Part shown: positions 45,355 to 56,277 of the stretch, piece after piece
Numbering within the stretch: position 1 is the stretch's first letter
Layout of the letters: each line of letters starts with the position of its first letter
Assembly: GCA_032358255.1 (NCBI GenBank)
Contig: JAULBX010027716.1
Span: forward strand, 1 to 64,000
Direction: 5' to 3'
Source of the DNA: Heterotrichella gracilis
Taxonomy: Eukaryota > Sar > Xanthophyceae > Tribonematales > Xanthonemataceae
DNA length: 64,000 bases
Program-made: the position numbers and the translations under genes
The notes under the pieces: generated by a model
What the model saw: only the letters and a program-made list of their open reading frames with translations
Databases searched by the model: none
What the model was told of the DNA's origin: nothing

Positions 45355-47740
45355 ATGGCGTTTGCAGTTGGCACCATCTTGCCACCCACAGCGCAGGCGT
45401 GTCTGTTGCAGAAGCCATCAAGCACAGCGAGCAGGCAGTTCACAGTTCAGAAGGTGCCCCCCACGCCCAGCTTGCAGCGCACCACATCATGATGGCACAA
45501 GACTTGTTAGTGGTTTCTGGCATTTCCATCATAAGGGAACCTGTTACAGGAGACATCCGCAAGAAACCGCCCCTCTGCTACCTCTGTGCAGGCTCGCGCA
45601 CCCCTCAGTCTGGCGGCCAAGCGGGGCACAATGACAGTCGTGAAGGCAGTGGCATCCCCACCCGCCGAGGGCCTGCAAATCAACATCGCAGGAGATGTTT
45701 CGCAGCTCATAGGTATGTCCTGTCACCCTGTGACTCGACCAGTGCCACGAAGGCCTGCGACCTGTGGCCATCCGCCCTTGATGGGCGGCATGCATCCGAA
45801 AACTATACACGTGCCTGTCCTCTGGTGTAGCATCGGGACTCTCTGCAACTGAGCTAGAGGTTCTTGAAACGCTTTCGTCTTGCTTGGTGCTCTTGTGACC
45901 TGAGTATGTCGCCGTCTAGTCATATGGGTGCTGGGGATTGCATGCATGCATTTGCAGTTTTGTCACCTGGTTTGCTGGTTAGCGTGCTAACGCGTGTCGT
46001 ATCCGGTAGGCAACACGCCTCTGGTGTATTTGAACAAGGTCACCAAGGGGACCGTGGGAAAGGTTGCTGCCAAGCTGGAGATCATGGAACCCTGTTCAAG
46101 TGTCAAAGACAGGTGAGGCAGCCACTCTCTCCATAAGGCTTGCAACACCTTTGCCAGGGACAGCATTTTGGTTGAACTTGTCACGCCCTTGATCACGCCT
46201 ACAAACCTCAACCTACGTGCAGGATTGGGTACAGCATGATCGACGAAGCTGAGAAGGCTGGCAAGATCACAGCTGGCAAGGTGTGTGGCAGCGCAGTTGT
46301 TGCTCACCTATCCTGCTTGCCTCAAAGTCAATATATCCACTCATCTTCTCACTCACTGGCACAGCGCTTCATTCCATCATCAGTGAAATGACTAGTTCTC
46401 CTTGCCTTGGTGTTACAGACCACCCTTGTGGAGCCAACCTCCGGCAACACCGGTATTGCCTTGGCCTTCATGGCGGCAGCCCGCGGGTACAAGCTGGTGC
46501 TGACCATGCCCGCCTCCATGTCCCTGGAACGCCGCATTCTCCTGCGGGCGTTTGGCGCAGAGCTTGTCTTGACAGACCCAGCTAAAGGTGGGTGCCGTGT
46601 GGGCAGACGCCTTTTTCTGTAATCACAGTCAAATTTTGAAGTAGTTGAACCCCTGCGCCATGGTCGGTTGGTGTGTGCTACCAGGCAGGTCATAAAGGTC
46701 ATTTCCATTTCCCTGTCCTCCAGGCATGAAGGGTGCTGTGCTGAAGGCTGAGCAGATCTCAGCTGCCACGCCCGACTCATTCATCCTGCAGCAGTTTGAG
46801 AACCCTGCAAACCCTGCCATTCACAACAAGACCACTGGGCCTGAGATCTGGGAGGCCAGTGAAGGCAAGGTGGACATCTTTGTGGCTGGTGTGGGCACTG
46901 GCGGCACCATCACGGGCACTGGGAGGTACCTGAAAGAGAAGAACCCCAACATCAAGGTAAGGACCTCATATTTCTGCACTGCACCGTTGGCATGCACTTA
47001 GCATTTTATTGCATCCTGAGCGCAAGCAGTTTTGCAGCGTCCCATGGGGTTGATGTTGTTGCCGATGCACCGACATGTTTGCCCGTCCAGTGTGCTGACT
47101 GAAACCTGTGCTCCCTTGCTTCCAGGTGATTGCCATCGAGCCTACCGAGTCGCCAGTCATCTCCGGTGGCAGCCCGGGACCACACAAGATCCAGGGCATT
47201 GGTGCCGGTTTCATCCCAAAGAACCTGGATGTGTCTCTGCTGGACGAGGTGGTGCAGGTAGGCCTTGTTCCTTGACGGGTGCAGCACACTGTATAGTTAG
47301 TTAGTTGATTACATGCATTCCAGCAATACAGCCAGATTAGCAGTCAGTCTTGCACATGCGGCGCCAGCACACTGTGTGGCATACTGAATTGCAATTGCAA
47401 GGCTGTCGCACGGGGTGTGGTTGCCCAGTTGCTGGCTGTCAACTCTGTGTAGTGGACGCATGCATGGGCAGGCCATGTGATGCAGCACGCTGTTTCCCGC
47501 CTGCAGGTCTCCAGTGATGAGGCTGTGACAATGGCAAGGCGCTTGGCAGTGGAGGAGGGGCTTCTGGTGGGGATATCGTCAGGAGCAGCAGCTGTGGCGG
47601 CTATCGAGATTGCTTCCAGGCCTGAGAATGCAGGGAAGCTCATCGTGACCGTCCTGCCCAGCTTTGGCGAGCGCTACCTGTCGTCTGTGCTCTTCTCGTC
47701 CATCCGCGACGATGCTGAGCGCATGACCTTCCAGGCATGA
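45355..47740 (+). CDS. OASTL: Cysteine synthase (O-acetylserine (thiol)lyase), plastid-targeted
   Basis: Makes L-cysteine from O-acetylserine and sulfide, last step of sulfate assimilation. Eight exons close in phase: 45355-45453, 45592-45712, 46010-46112, 46223-46280, 46419-46587, 46724-46956, 47126-47257 and 47507-47740 (382 residues). The first ~55 residues ([20 protein letters not shown] ... [10 protein letters not shown]) are a plastid transit peptide. The mature part has [24 protein letters not shown] with the PLP Lys, [15 protein letters not shown] (substrate loop), [15 protein letters not shown] (phosphate loop), [17 protein letters not shown] and the terminal [14 protein letters not shown]. 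All key residues are present, so it should be active. It could also join serine acetyltransferase in the cysteine synthase complex. Confidence 0.95.
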
Positions 47741-49263
47741 GGGAACCTTCACGGGCAGCATTTGGTTTGATGGGTGCATACCAGGGGTGCAGTGCGTGGT
47801 ATGCCTGCCACTATTTGTAGCCTTCTTTCCTTTGCAGTCGGTGGACGGTTTTGTGTGATGGTCCCACATCCATTGCGATCGATGCTATTACACGGCTGGG
47901 CGGCATTTTGGGGTCAACAACGAATGATATCTTCCCTACCAGGGACGGGTTCCTGGATTTTACAAGTGTGTTATGCTTAGTTGCCATGCTGCAATATTAG
48001 TTTCCATGCTGCACTATCCATGCCCTTGGCGTTTCTCCTTTTGCTGTTTTCTTGCTGGTTAGGTCGATTGTTATTGTGTTTCAGCATTTATAGAAACATG
48101 TCTGTTGCCTTCTTCCTAATTGCAGTCTCGCCATAAGTGCAAGCAGGGACCTTGGTTGGCATGTATTTGCCAACGATGCGCAGTGGCAGGGTCCTTTTGT
48201 AAGCCCTTTGAGAATGTTGTAAAGTGGATACCTCCAGCCGAGGGTTGGGTGCGTGTCATGGCACATCTACTCTGCCGGTTTCCAGTTGAGGAAAGGAGGA
48301 AAGGGAACGCCCAGAAGTTGCAGGTCAGGTATAACAGCCATGCGTGTAACCCTTGGAGTGCACGTCACTCTGGGTGCCACACCGCCTTTAATTTTATTGC
48401 CAAAAATCGTGTCACTGGCAAGGTCTGCGGTGTATCACGTGTGATACAAACAGACAAAAACCACGCGTGACAGCAGTGGGTATGATGTTTCGCCAGAAAC
48501 GAGGTGCAGTGCCAGGTGAGTCGCCCTGCTCTGCCAAACAGTGTACTTTGAGGATGAGACATCCTTGGCAGCTGGCTTTTGCCAGCATTGTGGCCAGATG
48601 CAAGTCAAGAGGGCGACGACAAATCTATTGCGAGAATCCTTTTGCGTGGTATATTACAGAGCAGTCAGGCACACACAGCCCCTGGTACAAGGACCTGCTG
48701 CCTATCCCAATCATATAAATGTGCTGTATCGATAAGTAAGGAAACAAAATGAAACACACTTCTTGCAGCGTCAACCAAATATGTGCTACTCCGTGGCACA
48801 CAATGTTCCTATATCAGAAAGTTTGTTTGTTGACAAAATCTCCTAACAGCCAAAACTTCCCAGCCCCAAAACCCTCAGTCCCCAGCGCGTAGCAAACCCA
48901 GCTCCGCAAGGTGCTGACACCAAGCCATATACAGGAAAATGAGCGGAGTACAGAAAGAGCAGAGTACAAAACCTTGCGACAGCAGCAAGCAGGCCCTCTG
49001 GGCTTGCTGCTACCGTCTGTGTACAGTGAACAGTGCTGGTAGTGCACCGTAGACACTCGCGGCAACTTGTCTCGACAAAACAGACAGACCGTGAAAAAAA
49101 AATACAGCGTGCGTTGAACGTCATGCAACAGGCGGTTGCCAACTCCTGAAACAAAAGGGATATGTTGTGTGTATCAAGCTACTAAAGTGGCATACCCCAT
49201 ACCACAGCCCCAAAAACTGGTCCCAACCAGGTTAGCTCAGACAGGGTTGACAGCCTTGACAAC
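47741..49263. other. Convergent intergenic region
   Basis: 3' flanks of the cysteine synthase gene and the following minus-strand gene. Several short frames (48120-48470, 48467-48718) have no recognisable domain or splice support. Nothing else seen. Confidence 0.4.
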
Positions 49264-49988
49264 TTAGCGCGTCTCGTTGTCAAACAAAACTTCGTTGATC
49301 ACCTGTGAACAGAAAAACCACCGGTCAGCTCCCCTGACAAGGACACTGTGCGGACCCACTTTGCACAGGGGGGTTGGGGCAGGCAGTATGCATGCACTGC
49401 CCACATAGTGTATGGGCTCCAACTGGCTGCTCAAGAGGTACGTGCAAAGACCTGGCACAACGGTGAACAGGGATGCCAACAGCTCGTGCGTGTTGTGGCA
49501 CAGCAGTGTGAACGTACCAGCGCAGCGACTGTGGATGCGGCAGTTATTGATAGGGCCGTCATGGGGTCCTGTCCTCGAGCAACGCAGTAGGTTGTCACGC
49601 ACAGCGCACCCACGCCACAGCTCAGCACGTCGTAACGCTGCAAGCAAGGGACAAGGTTTTAGTGAAACAGTCGACCTCATTGCCAAGGACACCCCCGTTC
49701 CAAGTGGGGGCGATGGTGCCACCCCAGCAAAAAGATGCACACAGGCAAGTCAGAGGGACATACCTGGAAGAAGCTGTTCGCTCCGTTGGCCACGGCTTTG
49801 AACAGCACCGGGGCGCCGTTTGCCTGAGCAGGGCCCTGCTCGTTCCTCGAGGGATCTGGACGTTGGCTCGCCACTGTTGGCGAGTGGAATGGCCTCTGCC
49901 CTCTCAACCGCTGTGCTTGGCGTGCGGGAAGAGAGGCGCTGCGCACTCCCACACTGGACAACTGCAAAGAACTCGCGAAGGCCGCCAT
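49264..49988 (-). CDS. Small putative plastid membrane protein
   Basis: Three exons, 49988-49764, 49637-49518 and 49302-49264, join in phase 0 to 127 residues. The N-terminal ~70 residues (MAAFASSLQLSSVGVRSASL, then Arg/Gln/Pro-rich) form a clear transit peptide. The mature part is short: APVLFKAVANGANSFFQRYD, a hydrophobic stretch VLSCGVGALCVTTYCVARG, then DPMTALSITAASTVAALVIN and EVLFDNETR. One or two membrane helices are likely, placing it in thylakoid or envelope. I do not recognise the family. The consistent phase-0 introns and standard donors make the gene itself believable. Confidence 0.65.
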
Positions 49989-50880
49989 TGCGTTTGGGTT
50001 CTGCAGAGATAAGGTAGAGAAGTCTCGCTTCTTACGACGCCACTTTCAAGGGAGCAAACCCGAAACCCCGAAACCACCTGGGTCCAGAGGAAGCTTGCAG
50101 AACAGTGGCGTAGAGGTGGCCGCTAAGAGCAACAAGAGACTGCAGGGAAGGTGGAGGTGTGGAGGGATCAGCCGTGTCTTATACCAAACGTTGTTGGTGA
50201 ACCGAAGCCGTATCTTCGTCCCGAAACCTTCGATACGATTTTGCGCCGATGATAGAATAGATTTTGTTTCTATCGCCTGTTTTCCCCCTTGGGATTGGGA
50301 TTGCATTGCCCTTTATGACGTAACGTCAAGACTCGAGACTCGCCGAGTTGAGTCTTGGGCCTGAGTCAGGGTGTGGTGCATGCATTTTGATGGGCAGACA
50401 GGAAACTTGTAACGTGGGCAGTTGGTTTATCTTGATCATTATTATCTTACACAGGGAAACAAGGTGAACCAAGTCTCTTTTGCGACTTTGAACTGTGTCC
50501 ACTTTTGAACTGGGTCCAGCTTTGAACTGGGTCCAGCTTTGAACATATTGTTAGTATCTACTCTTTATGTCATTTTGGGGAGGGTAGAGGAGTACCCATT
50601 TTCTGCATATGCATGCGTGTGCTTCTGAGTACTTTGTAACAAAACAGCAGTATTGCAAGTCAGTTGGCCCTGCAATTACTTGTCGTAGTTCACACTGTGG
50701 TTGCATAGGTGCATGCTAGTCAAACAAAGCTATAACACATATTGCCTTGTGCTTCTGGACGCTGGGCGATGTAAAGCTCAGACATGATATGCCCACCAAC
50801 AGCCTACTGTTTAGCTTGACAGCCATAGACATGCACAGCAAGCTGGCGCCAGTGTATTCGCAGTCTCGAGGACGATAAAC
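49989..50880. other. Divergent intergenic region with a short tandem repeat
   Basis: Contains three to four imperfect copies of a ~19-bp unit TTTGAACTGGGTCCAGC at about 50490-50545. No gene recognised. Confidence 0.45.
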
Positions 50881-53800
50881 ATGACGTACTGCACTGGCTC
50901 ATATCGCGGGTGTAGTGGCACTGGCGCTAGGGACACAAGGGCGAGCCAGTGCCTACCTCTGCAGCAGTGGGCAGCACTGGTACTTCTACTCCACCTGGCA
51001 GTACAGGTGCGCACATGCAATGGGCAGATACAACGGTCCTATGTTCACTCTCAAGCTGTAGCACCCCAAGCAGCACTCTACTTGTCCCACCATATACCTA
51101 GCCGGCACTAAGGATCTGCATGAACATACAAAAACGGTACAAGCAAGCCTGGACAGGGCTGGGTGGCGCAAGCTTGTGCAGGGCTCATTGATTAACTGGC
51201 TTCATGCCGGAATGCACGTAATGATTCTGACCTAGCCGGCCATCACTCCCCGCCCTGTTGCCCAGGCCTGGTGCGAGTCGCACTGGACCGACACCCTGGC
51301 TGGTCAGGCCAGCGACCCTGAGCTGGTTGAGGAGCTGCAACAGGCGCAGCAGGAGTTCAGGGACAGCATCGAGGAGGACAGCAGGGGCCAGCAGAGGCGG
51401 AACAGCAGCAGGCTTGGCGGCGAGGGGGGCCAGCGGAACTGGTCGCAGGTGGAGCATGCAGTGTACTGGCCGCCATCATATGTGGAGGTGAGCATGGGCA
51501 CAGGTTGCAAAAAAGAAAATAATATATGGTACATAGTTTTTTTCTTCTTTTTCAGATCAATATCTTCGAAGTTAAAAGACCAGAACTTCAAAGTCAAGAA
51601 GTCACAAGGCAAGCGCGCAGGGTGCACATGCATTCCAGTGCAGGCGCAGGTTGCCATTGGAAGGCCAGTGTATGTACTGGTGGTGGATGCATCCCACTTT
51701 GGGCACTGCATAATGTCATGTATGTATTGATGCTTGAAAACCCACTTTCTCTATGACCGCCTGCGGGTTTGGCATGCCACTGGAGCATGAGCCCGTACTT
51801 GTGGCGTCAAATTGGCAGCTGCGATGACTACATGCACCACCTTTCTCATGTCACGCCTGCCATCCTTGCCCTGCAGTGCCTGGGCAGCCGCTACGAGCAC
51901 CGCGTGTGCCACTTCAGAGACCTGTACCTGTGGGACGGGAGGCTGTTCTTCCTCAGCAATGGTGCGTGGCGGGGTGCATGGCTGCCGGGCTGCATGGCTG
52001 TCGGGCTGCATGCACTCTGCACCTGGATCAAACCCAATGGGCAGCGATCCCTGAGCATGGCGGGTGCTGGTCTAATCCACATGCAGCGAGCTGGGCATGA
52101 TGACCTACATGTAGTATGTGCAGTTCCTGTCATTTGTATCTTCTGCACTGCACCGGATGGTGCATGACTCATTGAGATGCGCAGCATGGCCGATCACCCA
52201 GCATCTTCCATGATCGAATTCACAATCCAGCATCATCATGGCCAATCATCCATTCTCCTTCCCAGATTGATATCTGTTTTGCATGCAGAGGATGTGCATG
52301 TGCCCATCGTGCCCATGAGCTGGATACCCGAGCAGCCCTTTGACAGCGAGTTCCTGAGCCCGCATGTCATGCCCTACTGGCAGCTGCCCTTCAGGAACGT
52401 GGCGTCCAGCCAGATCATTGTGATGAAGGACGTGCTGCTGTGGCTGCTGTCGTACCACGACAACTATGGACACATCATGGGGGAGCATGGCCCAACGATA
52501 CACAGCGTGCTGTGCACATACTTGAACAAGTGAGTGTGGCTGGGGGTTTTCGCCCATCGCTGCATGCTTATCCGGAGCTAGTGCCATGCATGTGGCGTGC
52601 AATATATGCGCATCCTGCAACAGTGGCTGGTGTGTGCATGTATCACATGGTTGGCAGGATATAGAAAGAAAGGACCCGCACAGTGCGGAATTAGGGGGCA
52701 CAAAGCGCAAGCCAAAGGCTGATACCAGGGCACCACCCAGCGCAAGCAGTCGGCATGTGTACTCATCGTGACCGCTGGTGGGCGAGCAGGTGTAGCTACA
52801 ACACCAAGGAGCTGTCCGACTTGCACATGCTGCTGGTTAACCCCAAGGCCAAGCTGCACCTCCAGCCCGCCATCCTGGACATGATGCGCTGCTTCAGCAC
52901 CAACCCGCTGCGCACGCTGTTCGACTCCCACTTCAAGCACAAGGTGGTCATCCTGAGGAATGCGGTGGCGGGGGTGGGCCCCACGTGCAGGGCTTTCCCT
53001 TGGTGCAGGCTCAAGTGAGTTGAGAGGGGCATTACTGTTGCCAGAAGTGAATGGCTGGTTGGTCAATTAATGGCAATGAGCTGCAAAGGTGGAAATGCTG
53101 TAAAGGGTGATCTAGTGCTGATTGCCATGCTTCAAAGCATAAATTTAGAAGCAAATGTCTTAATGCAAAGGCTAGCAAAGTCATTGGCTCGAATTGCTGT
53201 CCATTCCATGACCCAGGTGGAAGCGCACGCGGGTGGTGCCGCAGATGATCCTCACCTGGAAGCAGCGGGTGATGCAGTGCGTGGGCCTGCCAGCTGACGC
53301 AGTGGCAGATGTGAACAAAACGCACGTGGTTATCATCAACCGGCCGTACCTGGATGGCCGGGGCTTCCTCAACACTGACGAGGTGACAGAGGGGATCAAG
53401 GTGAGCATGCCACAAAACAGCCAATCATCCTTCTAAAATGGGCCTGTGCCATGCATTGTGCAGACATGGATTCCTCCACGAGGAAAGCTTTAAATCATGT
53501 TTGCGCCATTGTACCAGCCATTTTCTGAGGCCACCTATCCTGTGGCTGTGCTGCAGAAGACGCTCCCCAAGGCTATGGTCAGCGTGTACCAGCTGGATGA
53601 GGAGTCCCTGCTGTCTCAAGCCGCCATGTACTACAACGCGTCCATCCTGATCCAGATGCATGGAGCCGCGCTAGGTATGTGTGCAATTTGCTTGGGCTAG
53701 AATACACACGTTGCATGGGGCAGCAGTCAGTCCATCACTGTTTGGCTTGCCAGGAAAACATACCGCATGGCAGCTCATTGGAGTCTGGTGCCAAGGCAGT

Positions 53801-54779
53801 TGTTTCCAGATGGTTTGAGTGATGCATGCAGCTTTGCCTCGACATGTCATTGCGCACGGTTGGGCAAGCATTGGGCACATCTGCTCCAGCACTTGGGCAC
53901 AGCATTATGCACGCGTCGCAGGCAACATCATCTCCCTCCCCTGAGGCATGTGCTTTGTTGGTGTGGTGCCTTAGAAAAACGCATGGCATTTCTGACGAAG
54001 GCAAGCAATTTACGGCACGCTACTACCGTAACCACCATGCTTTTTATGGTTTATAATGTGATGAATGCAAGTTTGTTGTTGCATCATTCCTGCCCTCAGC
54101 ACCTTTATGCCTGCTGCAGGCAACATCATCTTCCTCCCTCGGGGCGCGTGCTTTGTCGATGTGGTACCCCAGAACAACGAGGACAAGCACGCCTGGGCTT
54201 TTGTCATGGCGGCAGACTACAAGCCGCTGATGTACAACCCAATTGCGCTGGTGCCTCAGAAGTCCATCCTGATGCTGGACAAGATCAAGGATGGGCCTGA
54301 GTTCAAGTCGCTCAGCAAGGCGCAGCTTAACACCCTGGTAGTACAGGGCACCTGTCCGTCGGTGAGTGTGACCTTGTGGCCCAGGCGTGAGACGGCGTGC
54401 TCAGCAATGCCAGTGTGAGGCAGTGAATGCTGCTGGTAGCTTAATGCACTGTTTGTATTCATTCTTGTGCGCATTTTTAGGTGGATTTTTGTGCACGTAA
54501 ATTTGGAATGGTCATTCCAACCTGTGCTCAAGCCTGCTGCCCAAATTCTTTACGGGTGAGTACTGATTTTGGCTGCTGTCTATTGTTCCGCAGAAAGGCA
54601 GCATGCCGTGGGACACATACGCTGTGTGCAACTACACGTGGTTCATGAAGCACAGCAACGTCCAGCTGGACATCCTGCAGCTCAATAGCGCGCTGCTCCA
54701 GGCGGTGAAGCACATGGGGGTGCACGACAAGCGTGTGCATGCGCCATATGTGGGGAGCAGGTTCCAGACCATATACTGA
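50881..54779 (+). CDS. GT61-like glycosyltransferase (EOGT/xylosyltransferase superfamily)
   Basis: Ten exons: 50881-51006, 51266-51487, 51556-51600, 51877-51961, 52289-52529, 52790-53014, 53217-53400, 53557-53674, 54120-54361 and 54594-54779 (557 residues). Phases close; only the donor of exon 3 (GAA/GTCACA) is weak. The N-terminus has a hydrophobic signal/anchor (QQWAALVLLLHLAVQ). The luminal part begins AWCESHWTDTLAGQ; family landmarks follow: CLGSRYEHRVCHFRDLYLW, IIVMKDVLLWLLSYHDNYGH, THVVIINRPYLDGRGFLNTD and the GT61 hallmark ASILIQMHGAALGNIIFLPR, where the HGA motif sits near the nucleotide-sugar site. Two NxT/S sites fit a secretory protein. It probably transfers xylose, GlcNAc or a similar sugar in ER or Golgi; the acceptor is unknown. 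A decayed copy of the start of exon 9 lies in the intron before it. Confidence 0.85.
53922..53970 (+). repeat. Decayed duplicate of GT61 exon 9 start (pseudo-exon)
   Basis: After its own GTCGCAG acceptor it reads GCAACATCATCTCCCTCCCC then TGA, versus the real exon at 54120 GCAACATCATCTTCCTCCCT then CGG. Similarity continues for about 60 bp. The in-frame TGA would kill the protein if this copy were spliced in. Confidence 0.85.
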
Positions 54780-56277
54780 CAAGTGCTGCATTATCCTTGT
54801 TACTATTTTGCTTTCTTTTTTCGGGGGGTGTTGTTGCTCTGGTTTATCTTATAGAAGGCCACCTAGGATCTGCATGAGTGGATGTGGACCACGTAGTAAG
54901 GAGGGTGGAAGGGGTTTTGCAACTTTAGGCCAAAACTCGGGTGTACGTGCAGTGCTTGGCATCGTGGTTGGCTGGCGACAAGGGGCACAATGGGGCTGGC
55001 GTGAACCCTAGTCAATACCACACGCGCTGGGTGCAACCAGATCAACGCACGGTTGAAACCCTGAATAAGGTAGAATTTCCGTCAAGTAGCATGGCAGGAA
55101 CCAGGGTTGCAACCCTGTTCTGTAACCTTGTAGCTGTTAAGAACCCTGGCTGAACCATCCCAGACTTGCTGCCAAGGGCCATACTCTTGTTGGTTCTGGC
55201 ACATGGGCTTTTGGTGTTTTGAGCTTTGCTGTTGAGCTTTCACCCTTTCCGGTTGCTTGAACTTTGCGCGTCAAAGCTCAAAGTTTGAGCTTTGGCCTTG
55301 GGCTTTAGCCTTGAGCTTTGGCTACACGGGGCCTGGGGGACAGTAAGTTGACAGCCAAACGCTACAAAGTACTGGCCCAGCCCCATATAGCTCACAGCTA
55401 AGCTTTGGCCCTAAAGCTCAAGAGCACTCCCACGGTAAACTTTAAAGGCAAAGCTCAAAAGCTTTGAGCTTTTCCCACCGTTGGTGCTGGTGAGTCAGCT
55501 GGCAGCTGGGACACACAAGACAAAGCCAGCGTGGAGCGTTTCCGTCGGATAAGATGAACTTGTATCAAAAGAGGCTCACAGAAACTGATTGAACTACCGT
55601 TGTACCAACCTAGCAGGACAAACTACACGGCAAGGGCAAACAACCCACTCCATTGCATTGCAAGAGCACAGCTTGTGAAATATAGCTCACCTGGCCGCTA
55701 TATAGCTTATATAAAGTCCAACGCCGCCACCCCAGCTTATAACCTTGTTGAGGGAGTATTCATTGGAAACCAAGCGGCCTTCTCACACCCGCCACAGCTG
55801 GTATGGTTTGGTCTGGTATGATCAGATCTGGTGAAGGCCTTCAACATGTGCACATGTCTTGTTTTGGCGGGAACCAGGTCGCCATTGCACCTTCTCTAAC
55901 ATGTTGCAACGGTCTGTGGCCATGGTTTACCAGTGGGCTGTTATGACAAACCTACCTCTTTCACACATCGTCTCCACCATTCTCCACATGGTAGCATCCC
56001 GTTGCACACCACACAAATGCTGGTTTAATATATGCATGCACATAGGCATGCAACCTCCAGTGTCACACGTGCGTGGCAAATACTTGTGCATGCACACCAA
56101 CAATGATCTGTGTTGAACCAGCAAGAGCCTTTCATTCCACATCCACAAGCCTAACACCATGCCCTGCCTGGCTGCACAGGTGACCCTGCCTAGGCAGTAG
56201 CTACCTCGGTACCAAGGCGCTGCCCATAACAGCCCCCAACGGCACACCTGTGCTACTAACCGCACGTGGGTGCTACT
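54780..56277. other. Intergenic region rich in GAGCTTTG/CAAAGCTC
   Basis: No gene seen. Between about 55200 and 55480 the words TTGAGCTTT, GAGCTTTGGC and their complement CAAAGCTC occur more than ten times in both orientations, giving many small inverted repeats (for example CAAAGCTCAAAAGCTTTGAG at about 55449-55468). Confidence 0.6.

Noticed and set aside
48467-48718. Small plus-strand frame after cysteine synthase
   Set aside because: No domain, no splice or start context; likely 3' flank.
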